Counted from the stretch's first letter, positions 1 to 9,238 are shown. The stretch: 64,000 nucleotides of DNA from Bacillota bacterium (GCA_019422105.1 JAHZDZ010000002.1:1-64000), one strand, 5' to 3'. The notes: generated from the letters alone by a model not told the origin. Made by a program: numbers and translations.

Positions 1-200
1 CCAAGCAAGCTTGTACGTATGCGTCTCAAGAGCTATTCTCTCCGCTTTTATGATAGTATAGTGATATCTTTCAGCGGAGAACCTCAAAACCTGCGGTTTT
101 TCGGTACATTTGCTGCGCAAATGGCCTCTTACGCCGCATATCTTACCAAGCAAGCTTGTACGTATGCGTCTCAAGAGCTATTCTCTCCGCTTTTATGATA
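1..200. repeat. ~145-bp tandem repeat, 1.4 copies, cut by window edge
   Basis: Positions 1-55 recur exactly at 146-200, giving a 145-bp period. Each unit holds a CTCCGC / GCGGAG dyad (around 40-80) around an AT-rich core with TATGATAGTATAG, then a CAAAACC-GGTTTTT hairpin (about 93-107) and a CATTTGC-GCAAATG hairpin (about 112-128). No coding sequence is apparent. The same architecture, though a different sequence, recurs at 58982-59293, and a fragment similar to the CTCC-TTTTATGATAG part lies near 4751-4767. The array may begin upstream of the window. The function is unknown. Confidence 0.85.
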
Positions 201-255
201 AATCGTCCTTTGCCCGGGAATACTGTTGTAAAACAGTTTTGAAGGGAGCAGCCAA

Positions 256-1857
256 ATGAAGAGTTCACTATATTTCAATGGAAACATTATTACAATGGAG
301 AACGAGGATTATGCCGAGGCAGTGTTTGTCAAGGATGGCATTATTAAATATGCAGGGAAAGAGAAAAAGGCTATGGAGCTGGTTGGAGAAAAAACGGAGC
401 TTATTGACTTGCGGGGGAAAACTCTGATGCCTTCTTTTGTGGATTCCCACAGCCATATAACGGCTTATGCCAGCACGCTGACGGCGAAAAACCTGAGCGG
501 CGCCAAAAGCTTTGACGAAGTCGTGGAGATGATGAGGGATTTTAGGAAAAAGAGCGGATTAAAAGCGGGAGAATGGATGATAGGCTATGGCTATGACCAC
601 AATTTTCTTCAGGAAATGCGCCACCCCGACAGAAATATTCTGGATGAGGTGAGCAGGGAAAATCCTATTCTCATTACCCATGCGTCCGGTCATATGGGGG
701 TTGCAAACAGTTATGCACTTAGAATAAACGGTGTGGATAAATCTTCTAAGGATCCGGCCGGCGGGAGAATAGGAAGGGATACGGCTGCGGGAGAGCCTGA
801 TGGTTATTTGGAAGAAAACGCCTTTATGGAATTTTCTAAAAAAATTCCTCCTGTGACAAAGGAAAAAATGGAGGAATTCATGCAGGAGGCGGAGCGGGAA
901 TATCTGAAATACGGCGTCACAACGGTGCAGGATGGACGGACGCAGGAGAAGGATTTTCGTCTGCTTTGCAGTTTGGCGGAGGAAGGAAAGCTTCATTTGG
1001 ATGTTGTGGCCTATATTGATTTAAAAAATGACAGGGCTGCAGCACAGAAAAACAAGAGATACATTGGAAGCTATAAAAACCATCTGAAAATCGGCGGGTA
1101 CAAAATATTTCTGGACGGCTCGCCTCAGGGGCGTACGGCGTGGCTTTCAAAGCCCTATGAAAACGGGGAGGATGGCTACTGCGGCTATCCTATATATACA
1201 AACAGTGAGGTGGAGGCGTTTATTGAACAGTCTATTCAGGATAACATGCAGCTTTTAACTCACTGTAACGGGGATGCGGCCAGCCAGCAATTGATAGATG
1301 CCTGTTATGGCCTGACACAAAAGGACAGGGAAAAGCTGAAAGGTCTTCGTCCGGTTATGATACACGCTCAGACAGTCAGACACGATCAAATTGACAAGAT
1401 GGGAGATATTGGAATGATACCTTCTTTTTTCATATCCCATATTTACCACTGGGGAGATATTCACATTCAAAATTTGGGAATGGAGAGAGCCAGCCGCATC
1501 AGTGCGGCCGGAAGGGCTTATATGGATCATATTCCCTTTACATTCCATACAGACAGTCCTGTTATCGCGCCCAATATGCTGGAAGCAGTATGGTGTGCCG
1601 TAAACCGCAGGACAAAAAAGGGCGTTTTGCTTGGAGGGGAGGAACAACTGACCGTCAGGGAGGCATTGAAGGCAATTACAATTTACGGCGCGTACCAGTA
1701 TTTTGAGGAGGATGAAAAGGGGTCAATACGGGAAGGAAAAAAGGCGGATTTTGTCATTCTTGACAGGGATCCCCTCTGTACAGATAAGGAGGAGCTCAGA
1801 GATATTAGGGTTTTGTCTACGATTAAGGATGACAGGGTTTTATACAGCATAATATAA
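256..1857 (+). CDS. YtcJ-like metal-dependent amidohydrolase
   Basis: The 533-residue protein belongs to the amidohydrolase_3 (YtcJ/M38 superfamily) group of TIM-barrel hydrolases that cleave amide or ring C-N bonds. Metal-site motifs are visible: HSH at residues 65-67 after strand 1, a THCNGD segment near 334-339, IHAQ near 369-372, and HTDSP with the last-strand Asp near 433. The short N- and C-terminal parts form the usual beta-sandwich. The start ATG follows a GAAGGGAGCAG ribosome site. There is no signal peptide, so it is cytoplasmic. The substrate is not determinable. The neighbouring polar amino-acid ABC transporter has its own promoter, so a shared role in amino-acid or peptide-derived amide use is only a suggestion. 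Confidence 0.88.
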   Translation: MKSSLYFNGNIITMENEDYAEAVFVKDGIIKYAGKEKKAMELVGEKTELIDLRGKTLMPSFVDSHSHITAYASTLTAKNLSGAKSFDEVVEMMRDFRKKSGLKAGEWMIGYGYDHNFLQEMRHPDRNILDEVSRENPILITHASGHMGVANSYALRINGVDKSSKDPAGGRIGRDTAAGEPDGYLEENAFMEFSKKIPPVTKEKMEEFMQEAEREYLKYGVTTVQDGRTQEKDFRLLCSLAEEGKLHLDVVAYIDLKNDRAAAQKNKRYIGSYKNHLKIGGYKIFLDGSPQGRTAWLSKPYENGEDGYCGYPIYTNSEVEAFIEQSIQDNMQLLTHCNGDAASQQLIDACYGLTQKDREKLKGLRPVMIHAQTVRHDQIDKMGDIGMIPSFFISHIYHWGDIHIQNLGMERASRISAAGRAYMDHIPFTFHTDSPVIAPNMLEAVWCAVNRRTKKGVLLGGEEQLTVREALKAITIYGAYQYFEEDEKGSIREGKKADFVILDRDPLCTDKEELRDIRVLSTIKDDRVLYSII

Positions 1858-1998
1858 AATTTATGCATTCTATGACCTGAAGGGTTATGGGGTGGCAAAG
1901 AAAAGGCGCAAGTTGTTCTGTCTGTGGAAAGTTATAAAAATGTTTGAATATACTCCTGTATTTTTATGAATTAATTTAGTATAAATTTTAATTTTATC

Positions 1999-2027
1999 TT
2001 GAATTGAGGTACGCCTTGAAGTATAAT
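1999..2027 (+). promoter_or_regulatory. sigma-A promoter of the amino-acid ABC transporter
   Basis: TTGAAT (1999-2004) and TATAAT (2022-2027) are separated by 17 bases, about 50 bases before the binding-protein start codon. Confidence 0.8.
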
Positions 2028-2075
2028 ACTAAATATGCGTTATGAAGCAAATTGAAAATTACGGGAGGATTTATA

Positions 2076-2873
2076 ATGAAGAAGTTTACGAAGGTTATTG
2101 TAGCGGCAGCAGTTGCGGCAATGGTGTTTGCGGCAGTTGGCTGTACAAAGAAGGAAGAAGCGCCTGCACCTGCTGAAAATCAGACGCAGGAGGGAGAAGA
2201 GAAGGAAGACGGCGGTGTTCTTGTAATGGCGACAAACGCTGAATTCCCGCCATATGAATACCGTGAGGGTCAGGAAATTGTTGGAATTGACGTAGATATT
2301 GCATCAGCAGTAGCACAAAAAATGGGCATGACTCTTGAAGTTGAGGATATGAATTTTGACTCAATCATCACATCTGTACAATCCGGCAAGGCTGACATTG
2401 GCGCAGCAGGTATGACTGTGACAGAAGACAGGCTTTTGAATGTTGACTTTTCCGATACCTATGTAAAGGCTTATCAGGCGATTATTGTAAAAGCGGACAA
2501 TGAATCCATTGCAGGACCGGATGATTTGGCAAACCTGAAAATCGGCGTTCAGCTTGGAACAACAGGTGACATTTATGCAGGAGATATTGAGGGCGCTACA
2601 GTAGAGCGTTATAACAAAGGCTATGAGGCGGTTCAGGCTTTGGAGCAGGGCAAAATAGACGCAGTCATCATTGACATTGAGCCCGCAAAGGTTTTTGAAG
2701 AGCAAAATCAGAATGTAAAGGTAATTGATGAGCCTTTTACAGAGGAAGAATACGCTATAGCAGTAAAGAAGGGCAACACAGAGCTTTTGGATAATATCAA
2801 CAGCGCGCTGGCAGAACTGAAGGAGTCAGGAGAGCTTCAGGCTATTGTTGACAAATATATCGCCGCTGAGTAA
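2076..2873 (+). CDS. amino-acid ABC transporter substrate-binding lipoprotein
   Basis: The 265-residue protein is a family 3 (SBP_bac_3, HisJ/GlnH-like) extracellular solute-binding protein. It has a lipoprotein signal with a hydrophobic stretch ending FAAVGC (lipidated Cys near 23), then an acidic and Pro-rich linker and the two-lobed binding fold starting at GVLVMATNAEFPPYEY. The conserved DVDIASAVA and ADIGAAGMTVTEDR segments that contact polar amino-acid ligands are present. The ATG at 2076 is chosen over an in-frame upstream ATG at 2052 because GGGAGG lies directly before it and the lipoprotein signal starts there. It is the first gene of a three-gene transporter operon. The exact amino acid cannot be read from sequence. 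Confidence 0.93.
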   Translation: MKKFTKVIVAAAVAAMVFAAVGCTKKEEAPAPAENQTQEGEEKEDGGVLVMATNAEFPPYEYREGQEIVGIDVDIASAVAQKMGMTLEVEDMNFDSIITSVQSGKADIGAAGMTVTEDRLLNVDFSDTYVKAYQAIIVKADNESIAGPDDLANLKIGVQLGTTGDIYAGDIEGATVERYNKGYEAVQALEQGKIDAVIIDIEPAKVFEEQNQNVKVIDEPFTEEEYAIAVKKGNTELLDNINSALAELKESGELQAIVDKYIAAE

Positions 2874-2896
2874 TTAAAGTTTAGGTAACAGGTCAT

Positions 2897-2930
2897 AAAG
2901 CCCACCTATCGTAAGGAAGGTGGGCTTTTT
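2897..2930 (+). terminator. intra-operon hairpin terminator after the binding protein
   Basis: AAAGCCCACCT pairs with AGGTGGGCTTT, followed by T residues, in the 115-base gap before the permease. Such partial terminators commonly let the binding protein be made in excess over the membrane parts. Confidence 0.85.
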
Positions 2931-2988
2931 AATCAGGTAAAGGCTTGTTATTTTTTCACCAAAGATTTTCGGGAAAGGAGAGAAATCC

Positions 2989-3702
2989 ATGCAATTTGAT
3001 ATAGGTGCGGCAATTGAGAATTTTAAGCTCCGTTTTACTGCAAACTTTATTACGGACGACAGATGGCTTTATCTGTGGAACGGGCTTGGCAATACGTTAA
3101 GAATTACTTTTTTTGCGGTGATTATCGGTATTATATTGGGGCTTATGATTTCAATTATCCGTTCAACCCATGATATCACAGGGAAAATGAAATTTCCAAA
3201 CCTGATTTGTAAGGCTTATCTGACCGTAATTCGGGGAACTCCTGTCATGGTGCAGATATTGATAGTATATTTTGTTATTTTCGGCAGTGTAAAAATAGAT
3301 AAGGTGTTTACGGCCGTCCTTGCCTTTGGCCTGAATTCGGCGGCATATGTGGCTGAAATTTTCCGTTCCGGTATTATGTCTATTGAAAAGGGTCAGTTTG
3401 AGGCGGGCAGAAGCCTTGGCTTTAATTATGTACAAACCATGGTTTATATCATTATGCCGCAGGCTTTTAAAAATGTTTTGCCGGCGCTGGGCAATGAGGC
3501 CATTGTGTTATTGAAGGAAACCGCTGTATCCGGCTACATAGCCCTGGAGGATTTGACGAAGGGGGCGGATATTATAAGGAGCCGTACATATGACGCTTTT
3601 ATGCCGCTGATTGCCGTGGCGGCTATTTATCTTGTGATTGTCATGATTATGACGGCAGGTGTAAACAGGCTGGAAAGGAGGCTGCGCAACAGTGACCACT
3701 GA
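2989..3702 (+). CDS. amino-acid ABC transporter permease
   Basis: The 237-residue integral membrane protein is of the HisM/GlnP type (BPD_transp_1). It has the N-terminal WNGLGNTLRIT segment typical of polar amino-acid permeases, several transmembrane helices, and the EAA loop that docks the ATPase (EAGRSLGFNYVQTMVYIIMPQ). The start ATG follows GGAAAGGAGAG. Its 3' end overlaps the ATPase gene by 11 bases, indicating translational coupling. It forms the membrane channel for the substrate delivered by the lipoprotein encoded just upstream. Confidence 0.93.
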   Translation: MQFDIGAAIENFKLRFTANFITDDRWLYLWNGLGNTLRITFFAVIIGIILGLMISIIRSTHDITGKMKFPNLICKAYLTVIRGTPVMVQILIVYFVIFGSVKIDKVFTAVLAFGLNSAAYVAEIFRSGIMSIEKGQFEAGRSLGFNYVQTMVYIIMPQAFKNVLPALGNEAIVLLKETAVSGYIALEDLTKGADIIRSRTYDAFMPLIAVAAIYLVIVMIMTAGVNRLERRLRNSDH

Positions 3703-4432
3703 TGACTCTTTGATTAAGGTTGAAAATTTGGAAATGCATTTTGGCGATATTAAGGCAGTCAATCAAGTTTCCACAGAGATCAAAAAAGGGGAGGTCGTTG
3801 TTGTGATTGGACCATCCGGTTCCGGAAAGTCCACTTTTTTGAGATGTCTGAATCTGCTGGAGACGCCGACCGGCGGCAGAATACTCTTTGAGGGGGAGGA
3901 TATCACAGATCCCAAAGTAAATATCAATATTCACAGGCAGAAAATGGGTATGGTATTTCAGCATTTTAATCTGTTTCCCCATATGACTATATTGAAAAAT
4001 ATGACGATTGCGCCTATGAAGCTTCAAAATAAAAGCAGGGAGGAAGCGGAAAAGCTGGCGATGTCTCTTTTAGATCGTGTCGGTCTCAAGGACAGGGCCA
4101 ATGCCTATCCCTCACAGCTGTCTGGCGGGCAAAAGCAGCGTATTGCCATTGTGCGTGCGCTGTGCATGAAACCGAATGTAATGCTCTTTGACGAGCCGAC
4201 CAGTGCCCTTGACCCGGAAATGGTAGGCGAGGTTTTGGAGGTAATGAAATCTCTTGCCAAGGATAACATGACAATGGTCGTGGTTACCCACGAGATGGGA
4301 TTTGCCAGGGAGGTCGGAAGCCGCGTTATGTTTATGGCTGACGGAAGGGTTGTCGAGGAAGGCAAGCCGGAGGAAATTTTTTCCCATCCCAAAAGCGAAA
4401 GGCTTCAGAGCTTTTTGGCGAAGGTACTATAA
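3692..4432 (+). CDS. amino-acid ABC transporter ATP-binding protein
   Basis: The 246-residue ATPase is of the GlnQ/HisP class. Walker A GPSGSGKST lies at residues 40-48, the Q-loop is in MVFQHFNLFPH, the ABC signature LSGGQ is near 143, Walker B is in VMLFDEP and the H-loop is in VVTHEMGFA. It begins with GTG inside the permease gene and is preceded by an AAGGAGG site. It energises uptake through the upstream permease. A terminator follows 40 bases downstream. Confidence 0.95.
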   Translation: MTTDDSLIKVENLEMHFGDIKAVNQVSTEIKKGEVVVVIGPSGSGKSTFLRCLNLLETPTGGRILFEGEDITDPKVNINIHRQKMGMVFQHFNLFPHMTILKNMTIAPMKLQNKSREEAEKLAMSLLDRVGLKDRANAYPSQLSGGQKQRIAIVRALCMKPNVMLFDEPTSALDPEMVGEVLEVMKSLAKDNMTMVVVTHEMGFAREVGSRVMFMADGRVVEEGKPEEIFSHPKSERLQSFLAKVL

Positions 4433-4473
4433 AAGAATAAATGGGCGGGCGGCAAAGCCTGTTTCAGAATAAG

Positions 4474-4497
4474 AAAAAAGTCCCATTGGGACTTTTT
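4474..4497 (+). terminator. rho-independent terminator of the ABC operon
   Basis: AAAAGTCCC and GGGACTTTT form a tight hairpin with a three-base loop, followed by T residues. Confidence 0.9.
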
Positions 4498-4793
4498 TGT
4501 TTTTGTACAGTAAAAGAACTGTGCGAAAAATGCTGCAAAGAAAGCGGGGAGATTTAATTGAAGAGTCCTGAAGCCTCTGATATGCTATATCACACTGCTG
4601 CGCACACAAGGACTATGGCACAGACGGAAAGGATACAATCAAATAAATTTCAGAGGAATGACTGAAAAATTTTCACTTCTGTAAAAAAGCACTATGACTG
4701 TAGTGACAGTAGGAACAGCACGTCTTGTTTCATAAGCGGAGTCGTGTTATCTCCTTTTTATGATAGAATAATTTTGATACTTGAGAAAAGGTA

Positions 4794-4822
4794 TTGACAA
4801 ATGATGAAATAAGAATTATTAT
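4794..4822 (+). promoter_or_regulatory. sigma-A promoter of desulfoferrodoxin
   Basis: TTGACA (4794-4799) and TATTAT (4817-4822) are spaced by 17 bases, 47 bases before the start codon. Just upstream (4751-4767) is a CTCC-TTTTTATGATAG segment resembling part of the 145-bp repeat at the window start. Confidence 0.8.
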
Positions 4823-4869
4823 TAAATAGTAATAAATGTTGATTAATACATAGGACAGGAGTGTTAAAA

Positions 4870-5253
4870 ATGAAAAGCGAAAAAAAATTTTTTGTCTGTA
4901 AACATTGTGGAAATATTGTTGAGATGATTGAAAATAAAGGGGTTAAGGTAGTATGCTGCGGTGAGCCAATGCAGGAAGTTACAGCTAACACAGTAGATGC
5001 CGCTACAGAAAAGCATATTCCTGTTGCGGAGGTTTCAGGTGACAAGGTGACAGTAAAGGTAGGAAGCGTAGAGCATCCTATGCTGGAGGCACATTTTATT
5101 GAATGGATATATCTTGATACCCAAAAGGGCAGCCAGATGAAGCATTTGAATCCGGGAGAGACTCCGGAAGTGGTATTTACATTGGAAAATGATAAGCCAT
5201 TAGCTGTCTATGCATACTGCAATCTTCACGGGCTGTGGAAGGCGGATTTATAA
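4870..5253 (+). CDS. dfx: desulfoferrodoxin (superoxide reductase)
   Basis: The 127-residue protein reduces superoxide to hydrogen peroxide without making oxygen, a defence typical of anaerobes. The N-terminal desulforedoxin domain has Cys ligands in VCKHCG and VCCG (centre I, FeCys4). The C-terminal neelaredoxin domain carries the His/Cys ligands of centre II in KHIPV, EHPM, HFIEW and CNLHG. The ATG at 4870 is preferred because the upstream GTG at 4861 directly abuts the GACAGGAG ribosome site. It is monocistronic, between its own promoter and a strong terminator. Confidence 0.96.
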   Translation: MKSEKKFFVCKHCGNIVEMIENKGVKVVCCGEPMQEVTANTVDAATEKHIPVAEVSGDKVTVKVGSVEHPMLEAHFIEWIYLDTQKGSQMKHLNPGETPEVVFTLENDKPLAVYAYCNLHGLWKADL

Positions 5254-5284
5254 AAGTCTGTCAACATGGAAAAAAGAACGTACC

Positions 5285-5315
5285 GGACGGATGATTACAT
5301 CATCCGTCCTTTTTT
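5285..5315 (+). terminator. terminator of desulfoferrodoxin
   Basis: GGACGGATGAT pairs perfectly with ATCATCCGTCC around a three-base loop, followed by a T-run. Confidence 0.93.
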
Positions 5316-5612
5316 GTGCAATTTTACCAGAGACAAATGTACTTGAGAAAAAGAGGAAACCCTTGATTATCATAGCTTTTGTAAAATTATTATACTGAAT
5401 TTACAAAAAAGGACAGATATGAAAATGGGTATTATTTCCAGAGAGATTATGTTTATTGACCAATGTTGCACAATTTACACGGTCAAACTTCTACGCCATT
5501 GCAGCCTTAATTTGGTTGCTATTCATTTTTAGCGGATTTATAATAAGCCATGCCCCTTAAATCAGTATATGGTAGACAGGGGATAATTTTATGAAAAGGG
5601 GAGTGAACACGA

Positions 5613-6830
5613 ATGGAGTCTTACGATTTTTTACTCGTTATAGCAATTATACTGTATTCTACTAAAATATTGGGCCTTGTATCACAAAAGGTTAATATGC
5701 CTCAGGTCGTAGGGGCTCTTGTTGCGGGTATTCTTGTAGGGCCCAGCTGCCTGAACATGGTACAGGGCGGCGATTTTCTCATGAAAATTTCGGAGTTGGG
5801 CGTTATATTGCTGATGTTTCTTGCCGGTATAGATACGGATTTGGAGGAGCTCAAGAAAACAGGCGCCGCATCCATGATTATAGCGGTAATAGGAGTTGTT
5901 GTGCCTCTGGTATTGGGATTTGCCGTATATTACATGTTTTTTGGCGGTACAGACGATCCTCTTATGTTTTTAAAGGCCGTGTTTGTAGGAGTGATACTGA
6001 CAGCTACCTCTGTGAGTATCACGGTAGAGACTTTAAGAGAAATGGGATGCCTGAAGGGAAAAATCGGCACCTCCATATTGGGTGCTGCTATCATTGATGA
6101 TATTTTGGGTATTATTATTCTTACGGTTGTAACCGGTTTTGCAGGGGAAAGCGTCAACACATTTGCCGTATTTGCCAGAATATTTGCTTTCTTTGTATTT
6201 TTGGCAGTCGTGGGCATGGGCGTTCATTTTATATTTAAGAAGATGGACAACAATTGGGGACAGAAAAGGCGTATTGCGATTTTCGGATTTGGTTTTTGCC
6301 TGCTTCTCTCCTATATAGCGGAGAGGTATTTTGGCATTGCGGATATTACAGGCGCATATTTTGCGGGTCTTATATTGTGCAATATCGCAGATACGAGGGA
6401 AAACCTGGCGAAAAAACTCAATATTACATCCTATATGATTTTTGCTCCTATGTTTTTTGCCAGTATCGGTATCAAAACAGAAATAACCGGAATGACGCCT
6501 CAGATAATACTTTTCAGTATTGTGCTTTTGATTGTCGCTATATTATCCAAGGTTATCGGCTGCGGATTAGGCGCAAAGATGTGCCGATTTACCAATCATG
6601 AAGCTTTGAGTGTAGGTGTGGGAATGATATCCCGTGGTGAGGTTGCCCTGATTGTAGCGCAAAAGGGCGAAGCGGCCAATATTATTGATCCCCACCTCTT
6701 TCCTGCCATCGTTATGGTTGTTATTGTCACAACACTGATTACACCTGTATTATTGAAGGTTGTTATGGCTCCTGATGTAAGGCGGAATAAGGAAATGCTG
6801 GCTCAAATAGAAGGGGCAGCGGTAAACTGA
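5613..6830 (+). CDS. CPA2-family cation/proton antiporter
   Basis: The 405-residue protein has about 12 hydrophobic segments and fits the Na+/H+ exchanger (KefB/NapA, CPA2) membrane domain. The tandem Asp pair of the ion-binding site is seen in AIIDDILG (D162-D163), preceded by the unwound TATSVSITVET helix. The C-terminal MISRGEVALIVA motif is also typical. There is no TrkA-N or TrkA-C regulatory tail, so this is the short form. It exchanges monovalent cations for protons at the cytoplasmic membrane. ATG is preceded by AAAAGGGGAG. It is separated from neighbours by long non-coding stretches. Confidence 0.92.
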   Translation: MESYDFLLVIAIILYSTKILGLVSQKVNMPQVVGALVAGILVGPSCLNMVQGGDFLMKISELGVILLMFLAGIDTDLEELKKTGAASMIIAVIGVVVPLVLGFAVYYMFFGGTDDPLMFLKAVFVGVILTATSVSITVETLREMGCLKGKIGTSILGAAIIDDILGIIILTVVTGFAGESVNTFAVFARIFAFFVFLAVVGMGVHFIFKKMDNNWGQKRRIAIFGFGFCLLLSYIAERYFGIADITGAYFAGLILCNIADTRENLAKKLNITSYMIFAPMFFASIGIKTEITGMTPQIILFSIVLLIVAILSKVIGCGLGAKMCRFTNHEALSVGVGMISRGEVALIVAQKGEAANIIDPHLFPAIVMVVIVTTLITPVLLKVVMAPDVRRNKEMLAQIEGAAVN

Positions 6831-7015
6831 TAAGAAAATAGCTGCTCCGCTGTCTTTGTGGAAAAGCCTTCAGAAGATTGCCTGTCTGATCTATGGGGTT
6901 TTACTATTTTAGTGATAAAAAGTGAATGGCCGGTGCCAAAAGTAAATATTGAAGCAAAAAATGCTTGTTTTATCAAGCTTTGAGAGTGTAGATTAAGTCT
7001 TTTTTATACTGCGGA

Positions 7016-7177
7016 AGGGTGGGCTTTGCTCGACCGGGGAAAACAGCGGGTTTCAAGGCATTTATGCCGTCGGAACATGTCTGTTTATTCCTTAATATAA
7101 ATTCATAGGAAACTTGTTTTCGATGAAGGGTATCGGCAAAGTCGACACCCTAAAGCAGTCTTAAGACTGCTTTTTAT
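7016..7177 (+). ncRNA. candidate structured small RNA (6S-like fold possible)
   Basis: The 650-base gap 6831-7492 contains a promoter-like TTGAGA (6980-6985) and TATACT (7005-7010) with a 19-base spacer. The predicted transcript starts near 7016 and ends at a perfect palindromic terminator AAGCAGTCTTAAGACTGCTT (7153-7172) plus T residues. Its ends pair: AGGGTG with CACCCT and CTTTGC with GCAAAG. An inner hairpin pairs GGAAAACAG with CTGTTTATTCC and is capped by GGCAT/ATGCC. The two stems are separated by a large asymmetric bubble. A long rod of ~160 nt with a central bubble fits 6S RNA in general shape, but this was judged by eye only. Confidence 0.4.
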
Positions 7178-7216
7178 AAAAATGATGAGAATTGTTTAAT
7201 ACTGATTCTATTGCCG

Positions 7217-7242
7217 GCGGCTTCTGCAGAAGCCGCTTTTTT
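7217..7242 (+). terminator. second strong terminator in the 6831-7492 gap
   Basis: GCGGCTTCTGCAGAAGCCGC is a perfect 20-base palindrome followed by six T residues, 40 bases after the terminator of the candidate small RNA. Confidence 0.85.
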
Positions 7243-7492
7243 GCATGAGATTTTATGATTTATGGGGATACAAAAAGAATAAAAGCGAGAAATTTCAGCG
7301 GAAGAGGGGAATCAAGCAATTTGGCATTTAAAAAATAAAAAGGTATGTAGACCGGAATGCGGTAAAAACAAACTGCTTTTATGCATCAATCATTATGTTA
7401 ACTATAAGTATGAAAAATAGTACAAAAGTGACGTTATTGAATTTCTTTTTTTACTATGCTACCATAGAATACAGAAAGGTTGATGATGTGTA

Positions 7493-9238
7493 TTGAAAGA
7501 AAGAGCATTACAATTATTACAAAACGCCAGAGCAAGCGTAAAGACAAATTTTCGTTTTGCGACGTTGAATATGATTTTTATTTTTGCCTTTGTAAATATC
7601 TATCAAATGATATTTGGTGCGGAAAATTCAATTGTGGGAGTTATTTTTACAATTCTCATGTCCTCCTCCATGGCCAGGGATATGACGGCAGTTCCCCTAA
7701 AGCATTTTTTGATACAGGCGTTTGTCCTTTTGCTTATGGGCGTTACGGCGTGTATGGTATCTAGCTTTCCTCCGGTTTATATGCTGCCCGTGAATTTTAT
7801 CATGATTTTTATTATACTGTATGCTTATACTTATGAGTATGCCAGCCATTTATATTTTCCCTATATACTATCCTATTTGTTTCTAGTCTTTATTTCTCCC
7901 GCTTCACCGGCACAGCTGCCTGTGCGCTTATTGGGGATACTGGCAGGTGTTTTTTGTATTATACTGTACCAGCTTGTAATGGGGAGAAGACGTGTCCATG
8001 ATGTGACAAGGGACACACTGACCTATCTGTTGGACGAGGCGGTTGAGAGCATAGAATGTCTCCTGGAGGGCGGAAATATCTCCGTTTCCCTGGAGGAGGT
8101 AAGAAGAAATCTCTGCAATCTGAGCCGTATTGTCTATGAAAGGCGCAGAAGAGCGCTGCATATATCGGATGCCAGCTTTGCCATGATTGATTCGGGAAGG
8201 GGGCTGGAGCATCTCATTATTCTGCTGCAGGATTTGAGGAGGCCCCTTTCCGCAAAACAGGCTGAAATATTGGAGACTGCTGAGGGATGGCTGAAGGAGT
8301 GCAGAAAATTTTTGCAGAAGGAAGCAGACGACCTGCCTGAGCTTAAGGGGATTTTCTTTGATGCTGCCCAGGAAGATACTTCCGTGGAGGAGCTTTGCAG
8401 GGCACTTGTCTATATCAGGAATCATCTGTATCATATGACGGCGCCGGATACAAAGTTCCGTTACCGCAAGACAGTAATGTCTTTCTCCGTACGGCTGAAA
8501 GCTGCGCTTGATATCAGTCCTGTCAGAGTGATTTATGCCCTGCGTGTGGCTTTGATTCTGTCACTTTTTACCTTGGCGGTGCAGGTAATGGAACTGCCGC
8601 ACGGCAAATGGCTGCTTTTTACTCTCGCATCTGTTTCCATGCCCTATTCCGATGATGTGGGGGCAAAGGCGAAGAAGCGTTTTACGGCGACTGTCATAGG
8701 CGGTCTTATGGGCCTTATGGCTTTTTCTTTTGCGTCTTCTGCCCTGTGGAGAACAGTGATTATGATTCTTTCCGGTTATTTATCCTTCTATTTTTCGGGA
8801 TATACGGGAACATTTGCCTGTTCAACCGTGGGTGCTCTTGGCGGCGCTGTGTTTTTAAACAGCTTTGGCCTCCAAGGTGTGGGAGAGATGCTTTTGATAC
8901 GGCTGGGGTATGTGGCTGTGGGAATTGTCATCGCTTATAGTGTAAACTGTTTCTTTTTCCCCTTCAGCCGCAAAAAGGCAACCGCCCAGCTGTGGGAAAA
9001 ATATGCGGCAGTCAGTGAGATGCTGACAAGGATATGCCAAATGGAAGATTTGGATGTGCAGCTTTATTACAGCCTTGTCATTCAGGCGCATCTTTTGGAG
9101 GATAAGCTTTACCAAAATTCGGAGGCGGAGGGTTTTGAGGATATGGCAGAGCTTCTGGAAAAATGCAGAATGCGCGTGCGCTCAGCACACCGAAAGCACT
9201 CTGCTGAAAATACAAACACAGCTTTTATGCAGGTGTAG
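7493..9238 (+). CDS. FUSC-family membrane protein (aromatic-acid-exporter type)
   Basis: The 581-residue protein has two hydrophobic blocks (about residues 20-160 and 345-480), each with several transmembrane helices, separated by a charged cytoplasmic region of roughly 180 residues. This is the duplicated layout of the FUSC / YccS / aromatic acid exporter families. The second block contains the family-like SDDVGAKAKKRFTATVIGG segment. It probably exports small organic or aromatic anions, but no substrate can be assigned. Translation probably starts at TTG 7493 with AGAAAGG upstream. No in-frame ATG fits better. Confidence 0.75.
   Translation: MKERALQLLQNARASVKTNFRFATLNMIFIFAFVNIYQMIFGAENSIVGVIFTILMSSSMARDMTAVPLKHFLIQAFVLLLMGVTACMVSSFPPVYMLPVNFIMIFIILYAYTYEYASHLYFPYILSYLFLVFISPASPAQLPVRLLGILAGVFCIILYQLVMGRRRVHDVTRDTLTYLLDEAVESIECLLEGGNISVSLEEVRRNLCNLSRIVYERRRRALHISDASFAMIDSGRGLEHLIILLQDLRRPLSAKQAEILETAEGWLKECRKFLQKEADDLPELKGIFFDAAQEDTSVEELCRALVYIRNHLYHMTAPDTKFRYRKTVMSFSVRLKAALDISPVRVIYALRVALILSLFTLAVQVMELPHGKWLLFTLASVSMPYSDDVGAKAKKRFTATVIGGLMGLMAFSFASSALWRTVIMILSGYLSFYFSGYTGTFACSTVGALGGAVFLNSFGLQGVGEMLLIRLGYVAVGIVIAYSVNCFFFPFSRKKATAQLWEKYAAVSEMLTRICQMEDLDVQLYYSLVIQAHLLEDKLYQNSEAEGFEDMAELLEKCRMRVRSAHRKHSAENTNTAFMQV

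Noticed and set aside
7480..7764. 94-codon frame overlapping the start of the FUSC gene, beginning at ATG
   Set aside because: The alternative frame from TTG 7493 continues for 581 residues with membrane helices. This one is Cys/Tyr/Phe-rich and ends inside the gene.
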